From contig JAJEBQ010000011.1 of assembly GCA_022822495.1 (NCBI GenBank), forward strand, positions 1 to 49,458: 49,458 nt of DNA. Reading direction: 5' to 3'. Below are positions 35,636 to 46,591 of this stretch, piece by piece (position 1 is the stretch's first letter; the number at the start of each line of letters is the position of its first letter). Under the pieces are notes generated by a model. It did no database searches and was not told the origin of the DNA. It saw nothing but the letters and a program-made list of their open reading frames with translations. This DNA comes from Paracoccaceae bacterium (lineage in GTDB: Bacteria; Pseudomonadota; Alphaproteobacteria; Rhodobacterales; Rhodobacteraceae). The translations under genes and the position numbers were made by a program.

Positions 35636-36454
35636 ATGACAACAACAGCCGATGAACACCATATTATCGGCCCTTTGGGTTCAGATTTCTGGCGGATCAG
35701 GGTTCCACCGGAACTGATACCGGCATTGGCCCGTGAATTTGACTGGAACCGCATGGGCCGAAGGGTGATGATTGACGCAGGGGGAGGCATTATCACCTGG
35801 ATGAATCCCTCAGGTTCACATGTGGGGTAGGCCTCGGCCAGTGACAAGGTTGTTCCACTGGCTGGAGCACTTTTAAAAATACGCATCAAGGACATGCGTG
35901 ATTTGCGCTGGAAGGGTACTGGTGGGGCGAGTAATGTCTGGCTGGAAGCCGATGCCGCCTACTATATCGGGAAAAATGCCGAGGGCTGGTTTGCAGCAAG
36001 GGACAGGGGACGGAAAGAAGCTTTGGCCTTTGAAGCTAGCACCCCACCCGACCTCGTTGTTGAGGTGGAGGTACCCCACTTTGATGAAGACAAACCACGA
36101 CGCTATGCCGAACTTGGGGTGCCCGAGATGTAGCGTGTTTACGGTGAAAGAGAAAGCGAACGATTCAACGTTGAGATTCTGGCCCTGCAGGCAGAGGGAG
36201 GACCAATAAAATTGGAAGAATCACGGGTCCTGCCCGGATTGGCAGCATTGATACTGCCAGAGGCGTTGGAATTGGGCGAGCTATGGAAATACAAGGAACT
36301 CAAGGAATTGCTGAACGAAAACCTGATAAGGGTGAACAACCCGGAAGCAGGCAAGGGCAAAAAGGAACCGGATTCATCACCACCCAGACCTTTTCAAAGT
36401 AGTCACCATTGGTTGAAGTGTGAAATGGATACGAAGGTTGTCTTGTCAGCTTAA
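35636..36454 (+). pseudogene. Uma2-family gene interrupted by two in-frame TAG codons
   Basis: A single reading frame of 273 codons runs from ATG 35636 to the stop at 36454 but contains TAG at 35828 and at 36131. It encodes an Uma2/DUF820-type protein of the PD-(D/E)XK nuclease fold. Recognisable are DAGGGIITW near the N-terminus, WLEADAAYYI, PPDLVVEVEVPHFDEDKP and YAELGVPEM immediately before the second TAG. Homologues normally have Trp there, so TGG to TAG is the simplest change. A long Lys/Glu-rich C-terminal extension follows. No frameshifts are visible, so inactivation is recent. Uma2 genes are typically multicopy and of unclear role. A ribosome site AGGA precedes the ATG. Confidence 0.75.
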
Positions 36455-37136
36455 GTATATAATGCTCATATAACAACTTGGATGGAAGTTGGATTCACAT
36501 GTTGATCATGCTGATAATTGCCAAACGACAATCAAGATGGGAAATGTGTTTTTACAAAGCAAAAGGAAATTAACGGTACTCGCCATGTCGGTTGAGGACG
36601 ATGGTCACTAATTTGTGATTGCGCCTAAATTATACTGATAGCGATATACATGCCGCGTAAAAATGCTTATAAAGACATCCTGTTGAGAAAAAGTCAGTGG
36701 CGGTGGTATACACTGTCAATACTGGGCTGGGGTGCCGTCGATAAGCAGTGTATGGTAATCGGAGGAATATTTTTTGCCTGTCCATACCAACGCTTTGCAT
36801 AAAACTTGTAACTCAATAGTGCAGTTTTCTTAATTTTTCTGGCATTTGTCAGGGTGGTAATACGGCAGAATATTTGTTTTGTGTCTCGTTTTTGGGAGGT
36901 ATCAACCAGTCAATAGGTTGGCTGCCAGTTCGCTTCTTTATTTAAGGGGTCAATATTATAGACGGCAGTGTACTGCCAAGTTGAAACACATACATCAACC
37001 TGGGAGGTGAGGGGTATGTCGCGTTTATTTTGAGCCCTTCACCTAAAGGTAGGTTATTAAGTATAGGAATTACAAAAATTAGTGGGATAAACCATAGTTG
37101 CGTGCTATTACCTTGCCTAAAAAGGATGGTGTAAAT
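36455..37136. other. Intergenic region upstream of the urease operon
   Basis: About 680 bp without a convincing gene. A 50-codon frame begins at ATG 36650 but shows no family resemblance. The urease promoter is expected in the last 200 bp; no NtrC or other operator was identified. Confidence 0.5.
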
Positions 37137-37994
37137 ATGTGCACACGCTCTGTTGAAACCCAGCGTGCAAACAGTAGTGTTTTGTATATTGGATCTATCC
37201 TTGAGCGAGCCAGAGGGGATGTCTCCATGGTTGTTAAGTCTAGGGATAGTCACACTGTTTTAAGGAATTTTCGACAATCCGGTTCACTAAAATGTCTCTT
37301 TCCCAGATCCAAAGACAAATCATTGGAAGTAGTTCTATTGAATTGTGCGGGTGGAGTCACTGGAGGAGATTATTTTTCTCTATCTGTAAATTGTGAGGCC
37401 AAGACGACATTAACCCTTACAACTCAAGCGGCCGAACGAATATATCGGGCAGTTCCGGGTGAAACAGGATGTATTGAAACGCACCTTGAAGTACATGAAG
37501 GGGCACGTATGAATTGGTTGCCGCAGGAGACCATTCTCTTTGAGGGATGTTCTCTGAACAGAGCCTTAACGATTGATCTGCACCATAATTCCAAATTACT
37601 GATGGTCGAACCACTCGTTTTTGGGCGTCTTGAAATGGGTGAGGAAATTGACCACGTTTCCGTCATTGATGGCATCACAATCAATCGTTCTGATCAACCC
37701 ATCCACATCGAACGTATAAAATTGTCGTCGGATGTACAAAGCCATCTGGACCGACCAGGGGTTGCTATGGGTGCTCGAGCCTTGGCGTCCATTGTGTATA
37801 TCGCTCCTGATGCTGAGAAACAACTGAATTCAACTTATCAACTGTTCCCTCAACATGCTGGCGCAAGTCTTATCCAAAGCGATGTCTTGATCATGCGGTT
37901 GATAGCCAATGACAGTAATGAATTGAGGTTGAAACTTGTCCCGATTATAAAACAAATAAACAATGGAGAAATTCCAAAATGCTGGATGATTTGA
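37137..37994 (+). CDS. ureD: Urease accessory protein UreD
   Basis: A scaffold protein that binds urease apoenzyme and recruits UreF and UreG for nickel insertion. Family features visible are [29 protein letters not shown] and [17 protein letters not shown] prefer the ATG at 37137, with an AAGGATGG sequence upstream, giving 285 residues; an in-frame TTG 39 bases earlier would add 13 residues. It is the first gene of ureDABCEFG. Its stop is followed by ureA after one base. Confidence 0.93.
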   Translation: MCTRSVETQRANSSVLYIGSILERARGDVSMVVKSRDSHTVLRNFRQSGSLKCLFPRSKDKSLEVVLLNCAGGVTGGDYFSLSVNCEAKTTLTLTTQAAERIYRAVPGETGCIETHLEVHEGARMNWLPQETILFEGCSLNRALTIDLHHNSKLLMVEPLVFGRLEMGEEIDHVSVIDGITINRSDQPIHIERIKLSSDVQSHLDRPGVAMGARALASIVYIAPDAEKQLNSTYQLFPQHAGASLIQSDVLIMRLIANDSNELRLKLVPIIKQINNGEIPKCWMI

Positions 37995-37995
37995 C

Positions 37996-38298
37996 ATGAA
38001 ACTAACCCCACGTGAAAAAGAAAAACTTCTGGTTGCCATGGCTGCTGAAGTTGCCCGAAAAAGATTGGCAAGGGGCGTAAAACTAAACTATCCAGAGGCA
38101 ATCGCCTTAATAACCGATGCTGTTGTTGAAGGAGCGCGCGATGGTCGTTCTGTTGCAGATCTCATGGAAGCAGGTGCAGACGTTATTTCAAGGAAGCAAT
38201 GCATGAGTGGAGTGGCTGAAATGATCCATGATGTTCAGGTTGAAGCAACTTTTCCAGATGGAACAAAACTTGTTACGGTTCATAACCCAATTCGGTGA
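37996..38298 (+). CDS. ureA: Urease gamma subunit
   Basis: A 100-residue structural subunit, the normal length for a separate gamma chain. It opens with [20 protein letters not shown] and ends with [14 protein letters not shown], both strongly conserved. It assembles with UreB and UreC into the (alpha-beta-gamma)3 urease. It starts one base after ureD. A 68-bp gap separates it from ureB. Confidence 0.97.
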   Translation: MKLTPREKEKLLVAMAAEVARKRLARGVKLNYPEAIALITDAVVEGARDGRSVADLMEAGADVISRKQCMSGVAEMIHDVQVEATFPDGTKLVTVHNPIR

Positions 38299-38366
38299 GG
38301 TTTTGATGTGACAATTTATTTCAATTTCAAACACGAAAATGCTGAAGAGACAGGGATGGAGGCAAA

Positions 38367-38672
38367 ATGATACCAGGTGAAGTTTTTGTTAATTCTGATG
38401 AAATCATCCTTAACGAAGGTCAGAATACGATAAACTTGATGGTTTCCAATACAGGAGATCGACCCATTCAAGTGGGGTCACATTATCATTTTGGGGAAGT
38501 GAACGCCGCCTTGGATTTTGATCGTAATTTGGCCCAGGGTATGAGGCTTGATATAGCTGCTGGAACGGCCGTACGTTTTGAACCGGGACAGCGTCGTGAA
38601 GTACAATTAATTCCCTATCGCGGCAAACGAAAGGTGTTTGGCTTCAATCAAAGGATAATGGGCGAATTGTGA
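38367..38672 (+). CDS. ureB: Urease beta subunit
   Basis: A 101-residue beta chain. Conserved features are MIPGEVF, the strand set [43 protein letters not shown] and the C-terminal segment [11 protein letters not shown]. Its stop codon overlaps the ureC ATG by one base (TGATG), so the two are translationally coupled. Confidence 0.97.
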   Translation: MIPGEVFVNSDEIILNEGQNTINLMVSNTGDRPIQVGSHYHFGEVNAALDFDRNLAQGMRLDIAAGTAVRFEPGQRREVQLIPYRGKRKVFGFNQRIMGEL

Positions 38673-40381
38673 TGCCAAAAAATATATTTCGATCAGATTA
38701 TGTTGCCATGTTTGGGCCAACAACCGGCGATCGCGTAAGACTTGCAGATACAGACTTGGTCATTGAAGTAGAACATGATCACACCATCTACGGCGAAGAA
38801 GTCAAATTTGGTGGCGGTAAAGTTATTCGTGATGGGATGGGACAATCTCAGGCAACACGGGCTGAAGGAGCGGTTGATACAGTTATTACAAATGCCCTGG
38901 TTGTTGATTATACAGGTATCTACAAAGCAGATATCGGATTGAAAGACGGCCGGATAACTCAAATAGGTAAATCTGGGAACCCTGATACCCAACCTGGTGT
39001 TAATATCATTATTGGCCCAGGCACCGAAGCTATTGCTGGCGAAGGGAAAATTCTGACAGCTGGTGGATTTGACAGTCACATCCACTTTATTTGTCCACAA
39101 CAAATTGAAGATGCTCTGCATTCAGGGTTGACAACAATGCTTGGTGGCGGAACGGGGCCCGCCCAAGGAACATTAGCCACTACCTGCACACCAGGTATAT
39201 GGCATATAGGACGGATGTTACAGATGGCAGAAGCATTTCCCATGAATCTGGCCTTTGCAGGCAAGGGGAATGCTTCCCTTCCAGAAGCCCTTGAAGAACA
39301 GGTGAAAGGTGGTGCCTGTGCGTTAAAGTTACACGAAGATTGGGGGACGACGCCTGGTACGATAGATTGTTGCTTAACGGTAGCTGATGCCATGGATGTT
39401 CAAGTTATGATCCATACAGATACCCTAAACGAAAGCGGTTTTGTTGAAAATACCGTCAAAGCCATGAAGGGACGAACAATTCATGCATTTCATACCGAGG
39501 GTGCAGGGGGAGGTCACGCCCCTGACATAATTAAAATCTGCGGTGAAGAGTATGTATTACCATCCTCGACAAATCCAACCCGACCATTTACTGTTAATAC
39601 GGTGGAAGAACATCTGGATATGCTCCTGGTTTGTCATCATCTCGATAAAACTATCCCAGAAGATGTCGCCTTTGCCGAAAGCCGTATCCGACGTGAAACT
39701 ATAGCAGCAGAGGATATCCTCCATGATATGGGGGCTTTGTCGATTATTGCATCTGACAGTCAGGCAATGGGACGTGTCGGAGAGGTCCTCATACGAACTT
39801 GGCAAACGGCTGACAAAATGAAGAAACAACGGGGTTACCTACCTGAGGAAAAAGGTGAAAACGATAATTATCGTGTTCGTCGCTACATCGCAAAATATAC
39901 CATAAATCCAGCAATAGCGCATGGAATTTCGCATGAAATAGGATCAGTTGAGAAGGGCAAGCGGGCTGATCTTGTCCTTTGGGACCCGGCTTTCTTTGGA
40001 GTTAAGCCAGAAATTGTTCTTATTGGGGGAACGATCGCGATGGCTCAAATGGGTGATCCAAATGCATCCATACCTACCCCGCAACCGGTCTATTCCAGAC
40101 CAATGTTTGGTGCTTTTGGCAAGAGTGTTGAAGCATCAGCAGTTACTTTTGTAAGTCAATGGGCCCAAGAGGAGGGCATAGGCTCACAACTGGGTTTGTC
40201 CAAGGAAACGATTGCTGTCAGTAATACCCGTAATATTGGCAAGAAGGATTTGCCTTTGAATAACACCACCCCTGAGATAGAAGTAGACCCAGAAACTTAT
40301 GAGGTTAAAGCCAATGGAGAGCTTTTAACTTGCCAACCAGCCGAAGTTCTACCCATGGCCCAAAGGTATTTTTTGTTTTGA
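38672..40381 (+). CDS. ureC: Urease alpha (catalytic) subunit
   Basis: A 569-residue nickel-dependent amidohydrolase that splits urea into ammonia and carbamate. Counting from the ATG at 38672, the carbamylated nickel-bridging lysine is Lys219 in [10 protein letters not shown] and the flap cysteine is Cys321 in VCHHLD. Both sit two positions after the Klebsiella numbers 217 and 319, so the length and frame are right. The metal site HIHFICPQQ is present. A GTG one codon earlier is less likely than this overlapping ATG. UreC is intact and should be active if the accessory proteins are made. Confidence 0.98.
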   Translation: MPKNIFRSDYVAMFGPTTGDRVRLADTDLVIEVEHDHTIYGEEVKFGGGKVIRDGMGQSQATRAEGAVDTVITNALVVDYTGIYKADIGLKDGRITQIGKSGNPDTQPGVNIIIGPGTEAIAGEGKILTAGGFDSHIHFICPQQIEDALHSGLTTMLGGGTGPAQGTLATTCTPGIWHIGRMLQMAEAFPMNLAFAGKGNASLPEALEEQVKGGACALKLHEDWGTTPGTIDCCLTVADAMDVQVMIHTDTLNESGFVENTVKAMKGRTIHAFHTEGAGGGHAPDIIKICGEEYVLPSSTNPTRPFTVNTVEEHLDMLLVCHHLDKTIPEDVAFAESRIRRETIAAEDILHDMGALSIIASDSQAMGRVGEVLIRTWQTADKMKKQRGYLPEEKGENDNYRVRRYIAKYTINPAIAHGISHEIGSVEKGKRADLVLWDPAFFGVKPEIVLIGGTIAMAQMGDPNASIPTPQPVYSRPMFGAFGKSVEASAVTFVSQWAQEEGIGSQLGLSKETIAVSNTRNIGKKDLPLNNTTPEIEVDPETYEVKANGELLTCQPAEVLPMAQRYFLF

Positions 40382-40391
40382 GGATATAACA

Positions 40392-40823
40392 GTGTCTTTA
40401 GTTGTCAGTCGAATTATTCAACATTCAGTTGATCCTGATGATGTTGTTATTATGGATTATGAATCCAGATTCCTGCGACGCAAAGTTCTAACCACGGAAA
40501 GTGGCTTTAGGTTTTTGGTTGATTTGGCCAACACAATATCACTGCAACTCCACGATGCCTTTGTTTTGGAAGATGGGCGATTGGTTGGTGTTGTTCCTGC
40601 CAAGGAAAATTTATTGGAAATCAAGGGCGATTTGATCCGCTATGCCTGGCACATTGGTAATCGCCATACACCCTGTCAGATCGAACCGGGGCGATTGTTA
40701 ATTCAAGACAATCATGTAATGAAAGATCTTCTTTTAAAACTCGGTGCAAGTGTAGAAGAGGTTTGCGAACCGTTTCTAGCTGAAGGAGGGGCATATGGTA
40801 ACACCCGAACACATGCTCACTGA
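40392..40823 (+). CDS. ureE: Urease accessory protein UreE
   Basis: A 143-residue nickel metallochaperone. The N-terminal peptide-binding-like domain (VSRIIQHSVDPDDVV) is followed by the metal domain with HIGNRHTPCQIEPGRLLIQ. The C-terminal tail ends TRTHAH, a short histidine tail compared with the His-rich tails of Klebsiella UreE, so it should bind only one or few nickel ions. It starts at GTG and overlaps ureF by 29 bp. Confidence 0.94.
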   Translation: MSLVVSRIIQHSVDPDDVVIMDYESRFLRRKVLTTESGFRFLVDLANTISLQLHDAFVLEDGRLVGVVPAKENLLEIKGDLIRYAWHIGNRHTPCQIEPGRLLIQDNHVMKDLLLKLGASVEEVCEPFLAEGGAYGNTRTHAH

Positions 40824-41457
40824 AAAGCAATTAATTACGCTTACGCAATGGCTTTCACCGGCTTTTCCAGTGGGAAGTTTTGCTTATAGTCATGGCCTTG
40901 AAGGTGCTGTTGAACAGCGCTGGGTAACTGATGGCACAAATTTGCAAAAATGGTTGGAGGATATACTTGAATTTGGCGGTGGAAGGGTTGATTCTACATT
41001 TGTGGCAGCTGGCTATAAAGCAAAGACGAGGCAAAAAATTCTTGAAATCGATCAAATTGCCCGGGCCTTTGCACCTTCTAGTGAAAGAAGATTGGAGGCA
41101 GAAGATCAGGGTAGAGCATTTGGCAAAGCGATCACAAATTGGGGTATAGAAGCAGATGAATTGACTTATCCAGTAATCTTGGGAGTTGCAGCATCACGGA
41201 AAAATCTGCCACTTAATTTTACCCAAATACTTTTCCTGCAAGCTTTTATTTCCAATCTAGTGGCAGCAGGACAGCGATTATTGTCAATAGGTCACCATGA
41301 GGGTCAGTCTATTCTCAAACGTTTATCCCACAAATGTCCATTCATTGCCAATGAAACCTCTGATGGTGATATATCAACACTTTCTTCTTGTGCATTCCTT
41401 ACCGATATAGCATCAATGAAACACGAAACTCAAACCACAAGGATATTCCGAACATGA
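40795..41457 (+). CDS. ureF: Urease accessory protein UreF
   Basis: A 220-residue helical protein that acts in the UreD-UreF-UreG activation complex. Family signatures visible are [21 protein letters not shown] and, near the end, [25 protein letters not shown]. Its ATG lies inside the end of ureE (29-bp overlap), and its stop overlaps the ureG ATG as ATGA, so the three accessory genes are coupled. Confidence 0.95.
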   Translation: MVTPEHMLTEKQLITLTQWLSPAFPVGSFAYSHGLEGAVEQRWVTDGTNLQKWLEDILEFGGGRVDSTFVAAGYKAKTRQKILEIDQIARAFAPSSERRLEAEDQGRAFGKAITNWGIEADELTYPVILGVAASRKNLPLNFTQILFLQAFISNLVAAGQRLLSIGHHEGQSILKRLSHKCPFIANETSDGDISTLSSCAFLTDIASMKHETQTTRIFRT

Positions 41458-42068
41458 AGAGTCCTAATGGCCCACTTCGCATAGGCATTGGCGGTCCGGT
41501 TGGTGCTGGAAAAACCACCCTTACAGCTGCTTTGTGCAAAGCTTTACAAAATAATATTTCTATGGCTGTTGTAACCAATGATATCTATACGAAGGAGGAT
41601 GCAGAAGCTCTCATGCGACTTCAGGTTTTGCCCTCGAACAGAATAAAAGGTGTCGAAACGGGAGGATGTCCACACACCGCAATCCGCGAAGATGCCTCTA
41701 TAAACATTGCTGCCATTGGCGATTTGTACGCAGAACATCCAGATTTGAAATTGGTTTTGGTTGAGTCGGGTGGAGACAATTTATCGGCCACATTTTCACC
41801 CGAACTTGCGGACATGACGATTTATGTCATTGATGTCGCGGCTGGTGAAGATATCCCACGTAAAGGTGGCCCTGCAATCACACGTTCAGATATTCTTGTC
41901 ATCAACAAGACCGATCTTGCTCCTTATGTTGGTGCTAATCTTGAAGTTATGAAAGATGATACCAAGCGTGTTCGTGCAGGAAGACCATTTGTATTTGGAC
42001 AAATGAAATTCGGTAAGGGTGTTGAAGAGATTATTCATCATATAGAGAACATAGGAGGCATGGGCTAA
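41454..42068 (+). CDS. ureG: Urease accessory GTPase UreG
   Basis: A 204-residue SIMIBI GTPase that powers nickel delivery to urease. P-loop [10 protein letters not shown], the metal-binding [13 protein letters not shown] region and the [13 protein letters not shown] and VINKTDLAP motifs are all present. The ATG at 41454 overlaps the ureF stop and gives the standard length. A reading from 41388 would add 22 residues encoded inside ureF and is rejected. Last gene of the urease run before the ankyrin-repeat gene. Confidence 0.97.
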   Translation: MKSPNGPLRIGIGGPVGAGKTTLTAALCKALQNNISMAVVTNDIYTKEDAEALMRLQVLPSNRIKGVETGGCPHTAIREDASINIAAIGDLYAEHPDLKLVLVESGGDNLSATFSPELADMTIYVIDVAAGEDIPRKGGPAITRSDILVINKTDLAPYVGANLEVMKDDTKRVRAGRPFVFGQMKFGKGVEEIIHHIENIGGMG

Positions 42069-42101
42069 TGTTGGATAGCAGATGTAAAGGGATTGTAAGC
42101 T

Positions 42102-42842
42102 ATGGTTGAACAGAAAGTAACCAATGGTCAAAACAAATTTATCCAGGCAGTAGCTGCGGGTGATGCACAAACGGTAACTTCACTAATTGATGAAGTCGAT
42201 ATTAATTGTTCCGATAATGATGGTTGGACAGCATTACATTACGCTGTTAAAGTACAAAATAGGGGTTTGACGCGGGTCCTTTTGGAGCATCAGGGCATTG
42301 CAGTGAATACACCTGATTCTGATGGATGGACAGCGCTTCACTTTGCTGTTCAGGAGCAAAACCGTAATTTGGTTCGACAATTACTGGAGCATCCTGATAT
42401 TGATGTAAATGCTAAAAACAGATGGCAAACAACACCTCTGATGCTGGCTGCCACCAGCGGGAATTTTGATCTTGTAGAAAGCCTATTGCGTCATCCAATG
42501 ATTTTGGTAGATCTCAAAGCTGATTATTATGGCCGAACAGCCTTGATACAAGCTTCGGTCAAGGGACACGCTCACATCGCACGATACCTGGTCAGTTATG
42601 GTGCAGATGTTAATATTTCTGACAAGACTGGAAGGAACAATGCCCTTATTGAAGCCATCAAGAACAAAAATTTTGATATAGCTATCTTCCTATTGAGGAC
42701 TGGCACGATTGATTTCTCGAACCGCGAACTCAGACTCCAGAGTTTGATTTGGGCAGGTCGACACGGCAAAAAACTCTACAACGAACTTGACCATGCCATA
42801 GCCGTTTATTTCAACCGTTATGGTGGGCACCGTAGCAATTAA
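42102..42842 (+). CDS. Ankyrin-repeat protein
   Basis: A 246-residue protein made of about six ankyrin units. They include DGWTALHYAVKVQNRGLTRV, DGWTALHFAVQEQNRNLVRQ, TPLMLAATSGNFDLVESLL, GRTALIQASVKGHAHIARYL and a weaker fifth and sixth unit. Ankyrin repeats bind other proteins. No signal peptide or enzyme domain is seen, so it is probably a cytosolic adaptor. It starts 33 bp after ureG in the same direction and may be co-transcribed with urease, but a urease role is not established. Its stop overlaps the last bases of the decayed dioxygenase gene on the other strand. Confidence 0.85.
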   Translation: MVEQKVTNGQNKFIQAVAAGDAQTVTSLIDEVDINCSDNDGWTALHYAVKVQNRGLTRVLLEHQGIAVNTPDSDGWTALHFAVQEQNRNLVRQLLEHPDIDVNAKNRWQTTPLMLAATSGNFDLVESLLRHPMILVDLKADYYGRTALIQASVKGHAHIARYLVSYGADVNISDKTGRNNALIEAIKNKNFDIAIFLLRTGTIDFSNRELRLQSLIWAGRHGKKLYNELDHAIAVYFNRYGGHRSN

Positions 42843-43582
42843 CCAATCGGTTGAAAAATCCCCATGTAGGGCCATAGATATACCGACATCCTTCTTTGAC
42901 CTGAGTTCACTTTCTAGGCGGAACCATGCATAATTGCATCCGCGAACGCCAGCGCATTACCAGGATCCATAAAAATTTCAATCGCCCCGACCACCCCATC
43001 GACCAAAATCGAATGCTGGGCTATCTCATTTTCGGCAAATTGTGTGTACATGATATTGGATTTGTGACTTCCAGGTAGGACCATCGTGGCTCCATCATCT
43101 GGACTGATTTTGGTAAAGGCAACCGAACATTGACCTGTCCACAATGGAATATTCCGTCTTGATAGACAAACTGACATTTGGTTACCTTGTCCTGCCGAGT
43201 TGAATGGAGGCCTATAGCCTCACCGGGACCTCTTACTGAGGCAAAATATTCATCAATAAAACAGGAGCCATGATGGCCGTCAAAGGTGTCGGTATAAGTT
43301 CCAATTCAGTGTATGCCTTGTTGATACAGGCAGAGTGATCAACCATTTTCTCTAATGGCTTCCCGGCCTCATAAATCTGTTGTGATTCAACCCTTCATGC
43401 TTGCCCGCAAAGAACTGTCCGTGGACATATCCTCGTCATTGACATCAAGGTCTTGCAAGTTATCCAGAATTTCGTAGCAGCCGTTTTCTTCTTGGGTGCT
43501 CAAAGCCCCTTAATGATAAAATACCTTTGAGGTCAAACTGAAAGAGTTCCATTTGACCATAGGGCAAAGCTTCAGTATTCAC
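42839..43582 (-). pseudogene. Phytanoyl-CoA dioxygenase family pseudogene
   Basis: Remnants of one PhyH-type Fe(II)/2-oxoglutarate dioxygenase are spread over all three minus-strand frames. In order they read VNTEALPYGQMELFQFDLKG, STQEENGCYEILDNL, IYEAGKPLEKMVDH, HGSCFIDEYFASVRGPGEA, then SPDDGATMVLPGSHKSN, NALAFADAIMHGSA, an in-frame TAG, and SGQRRMSVYLWPYMG. At least four frameshifts plus the TAG separate these blocks, so the gene cannot make an enzyme. The order and spacing match intact family members, which argues for decay in place rather than fragments brought together. It lies downstream of the GH2 gene on the same strand. Confidence 0.85.
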
Positions 43583-43597
43583 AAGAATACCTCTCAG

Positions 43598-45844
43598 TCA
43601 GATTACATACAACCGATAGCTCATGGTTGGAAATCTCGGTGATAATATTGTAATATCCATTGGCCCCCTCAAGGGAGTACTCCTGACCCAGAAGGTTGCG
43701 ATACCACCTCGAAAATTAATTAGGTCAGGACCTATCAACCGACCATTTTCCGTTATTGAAATTGTCAGAGGGTCGTCAAAATATGGCAAAACATTACCAA
43801 TTTGATCCAATGCTTTGACAACCAGGCGTGTTTCATCGTTCTCATCAGACTTTAACCATCTCCAATCCGCATTAACCTCCATCCTGCTAGCAACCGGATT
43901 ACCTACCATGGAGAAGCAAATGATGACCTCATCATCAACAAAACCATTGAAGGTTACATTCTCCCAATTCTTCTTCCAATGCCCCATTTCCTCTTCACCA
44001 AAAGAATTATGATCGAAAATAACCGGTGCATGTGGTAGATTGGGATAAATGTCCCGGCGAGGGTATTCCGTGGCTGCCAGGTCCGAACCATACTGCAATT
44101 CGATATAATCACAATTGGTGAGAATAATTAAGGGGAGTACACCGCCGATATTTCTTTCCCCTCTGGCCCAATATGTTACTGGCTTCAGAATTGGATGTTC
44201 ATAGGGATTTTTTTGACTTGAATAAACATATGATGCAAATTTGGGGTTTCGGAACATGTCCATGACCCCATGATGACAAATTCGATCTCCAGCACCAAAA
44301 TCTTTATGGGTATTATAGTCTGCAAAGCACCAACCGATACAGCCGGAAATTTCATCATCTCCAAATGCTTTGTCAAGGATGCTCAAGTATCTTTCAACAT
44401 GCTCGACCTGACGTTGTTCATGGTCTGTTCTTTTGGTGGGGAAGGTGTGTCCATTGAACTCAGTCACAAGATAAGGCACACTTTTGTTTAATCCTGTCAC
44501 TTCTCTTTGCTTCCGCAAGGGGATTCTTTGATGGTTCACACCGGGTAATTCTTCATTGCCCTGGATAAAATCATTCATGGTATAGACATCTTCCAGAAAT
44601 TCACTATCGGTTATATACCGTACCCCTCCAGTCTGACGAGTTGGGTCCAGTTTTCTTGATAATGCGTTTGTTTCAGCGTAAAAATCGTGATCATCATGTG
44701 ACTCATTGATTCTAACACCCCATAAAATGATGGATGGGTGGTTCCAATCTCTTCTGATCATTCTTTCAACATTGTCGAGGGTTCTCTCCTTCCAGGCACC
44801 TTCACCTATATGCTGCCATCCGGGAATTTCCTCAAAGACCAATAATCCAATCCTGTCACAATGATCCAGAAACCAAGGGGATTGTGGATAATGGGATGTT
44901 CTTACCAGGTTACATCCCAAATCATATTTTAATATTTCTGCATCCTTCTCTTGTGCCCTTCTTCCCATGGCATAACCTTCATAGGGATAGGACTGGTGAC
45001 GATTAAGGCCAAGAATTTGCAAGGACTTGCCGTTAAGAAAGAAACCCTTAGGGGTAAACTCAGCAGTACGAAACCCAATGGTGGTAGTAATCAAGTCATC
45101 AATGTCTTTTGAAGTTAAATGTGTGGTTAAGTTGTAGAGTATGGGGTTATCTATATCCCATAATTCAATATCAACCAGACCATCTATATGCAATGTAATT
45201 TCTTGCTCCGTGATAACTGAACTGGTTTCAGCGATTAAATTTCCCTCCGGGTGACGCAAGGTATGCGTGACCGTCATTGGGGGATCAATTTTGACATCTC
45301 CATGGATTTTTGACCAAATTATTAAGGATTTTTGTCGTTCAAGTACGTTTAAGGTTTCGGCTTTGATTTCAGCAATGGAAGTTTTGGGAACAGATTTTAA
45401 CCAAACATCACGATAGATGCCGGCATAGGTCAAATAATCAATCAAGCCACCAAAGGGGGGGATTTCAGGATTTTCACTACCATCCAACACCACGGTAAGC
45501 AGATTTTCACCATCACTAAGGGGCTCACCTATACTCACTTCAAATGGGGTATATCCATTGGTATGTGAGGTTAAATGGGTCCCATTTAGGTAAACCTTGT
45601 TGTTGGCCATTGCTCCATCGAAAATCAGAGAATAGACTTGGTTATTATCCTTATTTTCCAACGAAAATGACTTTTGATAGCAATATTTCTGATGCCATGA
45701 ATTTTCATCAAAATAATTATAAGGTAAATCGGCAGCATTATGGGGAAGCCTTACAGGTTGCCCTGGCTGTTTTTTATGAATTAAATCTGGGGTGAATTTG
45801 GCAAAGAAACGCCAATCATCATTGAAGGGGAGTATTTCTCGCAT
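43598..45844 (-). CDS. Glycoside hydrolase family 2 (beta-galactosidase/glucuronidase type)
   Basis: A 748-residue enzyme with the GH2 order: sugar-binding jelly roll (about 1-180, including VRLPHNAADLPYN and YAGIYRDVWL), immunoglobulin-like domain, then the TIM barrel. The acid/base Glu381 lies in WGVRINES and the nucleophile Glu462 in VTEFNGH. A C-terminal beta domain of about 200 residues completes it. No signal peptide is seen, so it acts in the cytosol on an imported beta-galactoside, beta-glucuronide or similar sugar; exact specificity cannot be assigned. It is the only intact gene of its strand in this stretch; the dioxygenase pseudogene lies 15 bp downstream. Confidence 0.92.
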   Translation of the reverse strand: MREILPFNDDWRFFAKFTPDLIHKKQPGQPVRLPHNAADLPYNYFDENSWHQKYCYQKSFSLENKDNNQVYSLIFDGAMANNKVYLNGTHLTSHTNGYTPFEVSIGEPLSDGENLLTVVLDGSENPEIPPFGGLIDYLTYAGIYRDVWLKSVPKTSIAEIKAETLNVLERQKSLIIWSKIHGDVKIDPPMTVTHTLRHPEGNLIAETSSVITEQEITLHIDGLVDIELWDIDNPILYNLTTHLTSKDIDDLITTTIGFRTAEFTPKGFFLNGKSLQILGLNRHQSYPYEGYAMGRRAQEKDAEILKYDLGCNLVRTSHYPQSPWFLDHCDRIGLLVFEEIPGWQHIGEGAWKERTLDNVERMIRRDWNHPSIILWGVRINESHDDHDFYAETNALSRKLDPTRQTGGVRYITDSEFLEDVYTMNDFIQGNEELPGVNHQRIPLRKQREVTGLNKSVPYLVTEFNGHTFPTKRTDHEQRQVEHVERYLSILDKAFGDDEISGCIGWCFADYNTHKDFGAGDRICHHGVMDMFRNPKFASYVYSSQKNPYEHPILKPVTYWARGERNIGGVLPLIILTNCDYIELQYGSDLAATEYPRRDIYPNLPHAPVIFDHNSFGEEEMGHWKKNWENVTFNGFVDDEVIICFSMVGNPVASRMEVNADWRWLKSDENDETRLVVKALDQIGNVLPYFDDPLTISITENGRLIGPDLINFRGGIATFWVRSTPLRGPMDITILSPRFPTMSYRLYVI

Positions 45845-46591
45845 ACCGCTATGTGCTTAATTTCGTGAGTAAAATTGGAATAATTTCTACTATCCTAATT
45901 GCTATCTTATGTGATACAAAAATGCTCCATGGCCACAGGCCATATCTGATACTTCCATAAAACGATCCTTATATTTTCGGTAAATTTGCTTGACGATAGT
46001 ACTTTTCTTTGAATGCATGAAAAACTCCCTTCTGGCAAGAGAAGGTTTTAATTTACCTAAACCACGCAGAATTGCGTATATGCGTCAACAGTTGGTAATG
46101 TACATATATCTGAACGAATACCATTATATTTTGGTGCACTTTTCGTACAATTATTGAGTAATCATTGGACAATTTGGTTTCGACAATTTTTCTTCACATA
46201 TCACCAGAATGGTGTATATTGTTGACCGTCTTTGTAATGTAGGTTGATAAATTCTATAGTGTCCTCACTAAGTCCATGGATTGAATCATTATACATGTTG
46301 CTTTCACTGAGTTCTCTATTCATAAAATTGTCGAGGTAACCGGTTATAATTATTACAGATCAAGGTTGACAATTATCATTCAGAATACATAGTGGAGAAG
46401 GATTAGCAAAACCAACTTTGAAATTTGCCATTAGTCTAACTAGGAAATCCTGATAATCTTTCCTAACATGAGATTGACTTTGTCTAACAAGGTATGTACT
46501 CCCCAAAATAACAAAATGATTTGTCAGATAAACAAATCTATTATCCTGTTATGGATAAAGATCCCGACAATCGAGAGATGAAACTAAGGTC
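45845..46591. other. Intergenic region upstream of the GH2 gene
   Basis: About 750 AT-rich bases. No gene, RNA or convincing repeat was recognised. It should contain the GH2 promoter. Confidence 0.5.

Noticed and set aside
35828..36133. Genetic recoding of TAG suggested by two TAG codons in the Uma2 frame and one in the dioxygenase frame
   Set aside because: The dioxygenase frame is also frameshifted, and TAG is a genuine stop in aglF with a coupled downstream start. Ordinary gene decay is simpler.
36650..36802. A 50-codon frame with a hydrophobic centre ahead of ureD
   Set aside because: No ribosome site or homologous pattern, so coding cannot be supported.
41388..41453. A longer UreG start
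   Set aside because: The extra 22 residues lie inside ureF. The ATGA overlap at 41454 gives the normal family start.
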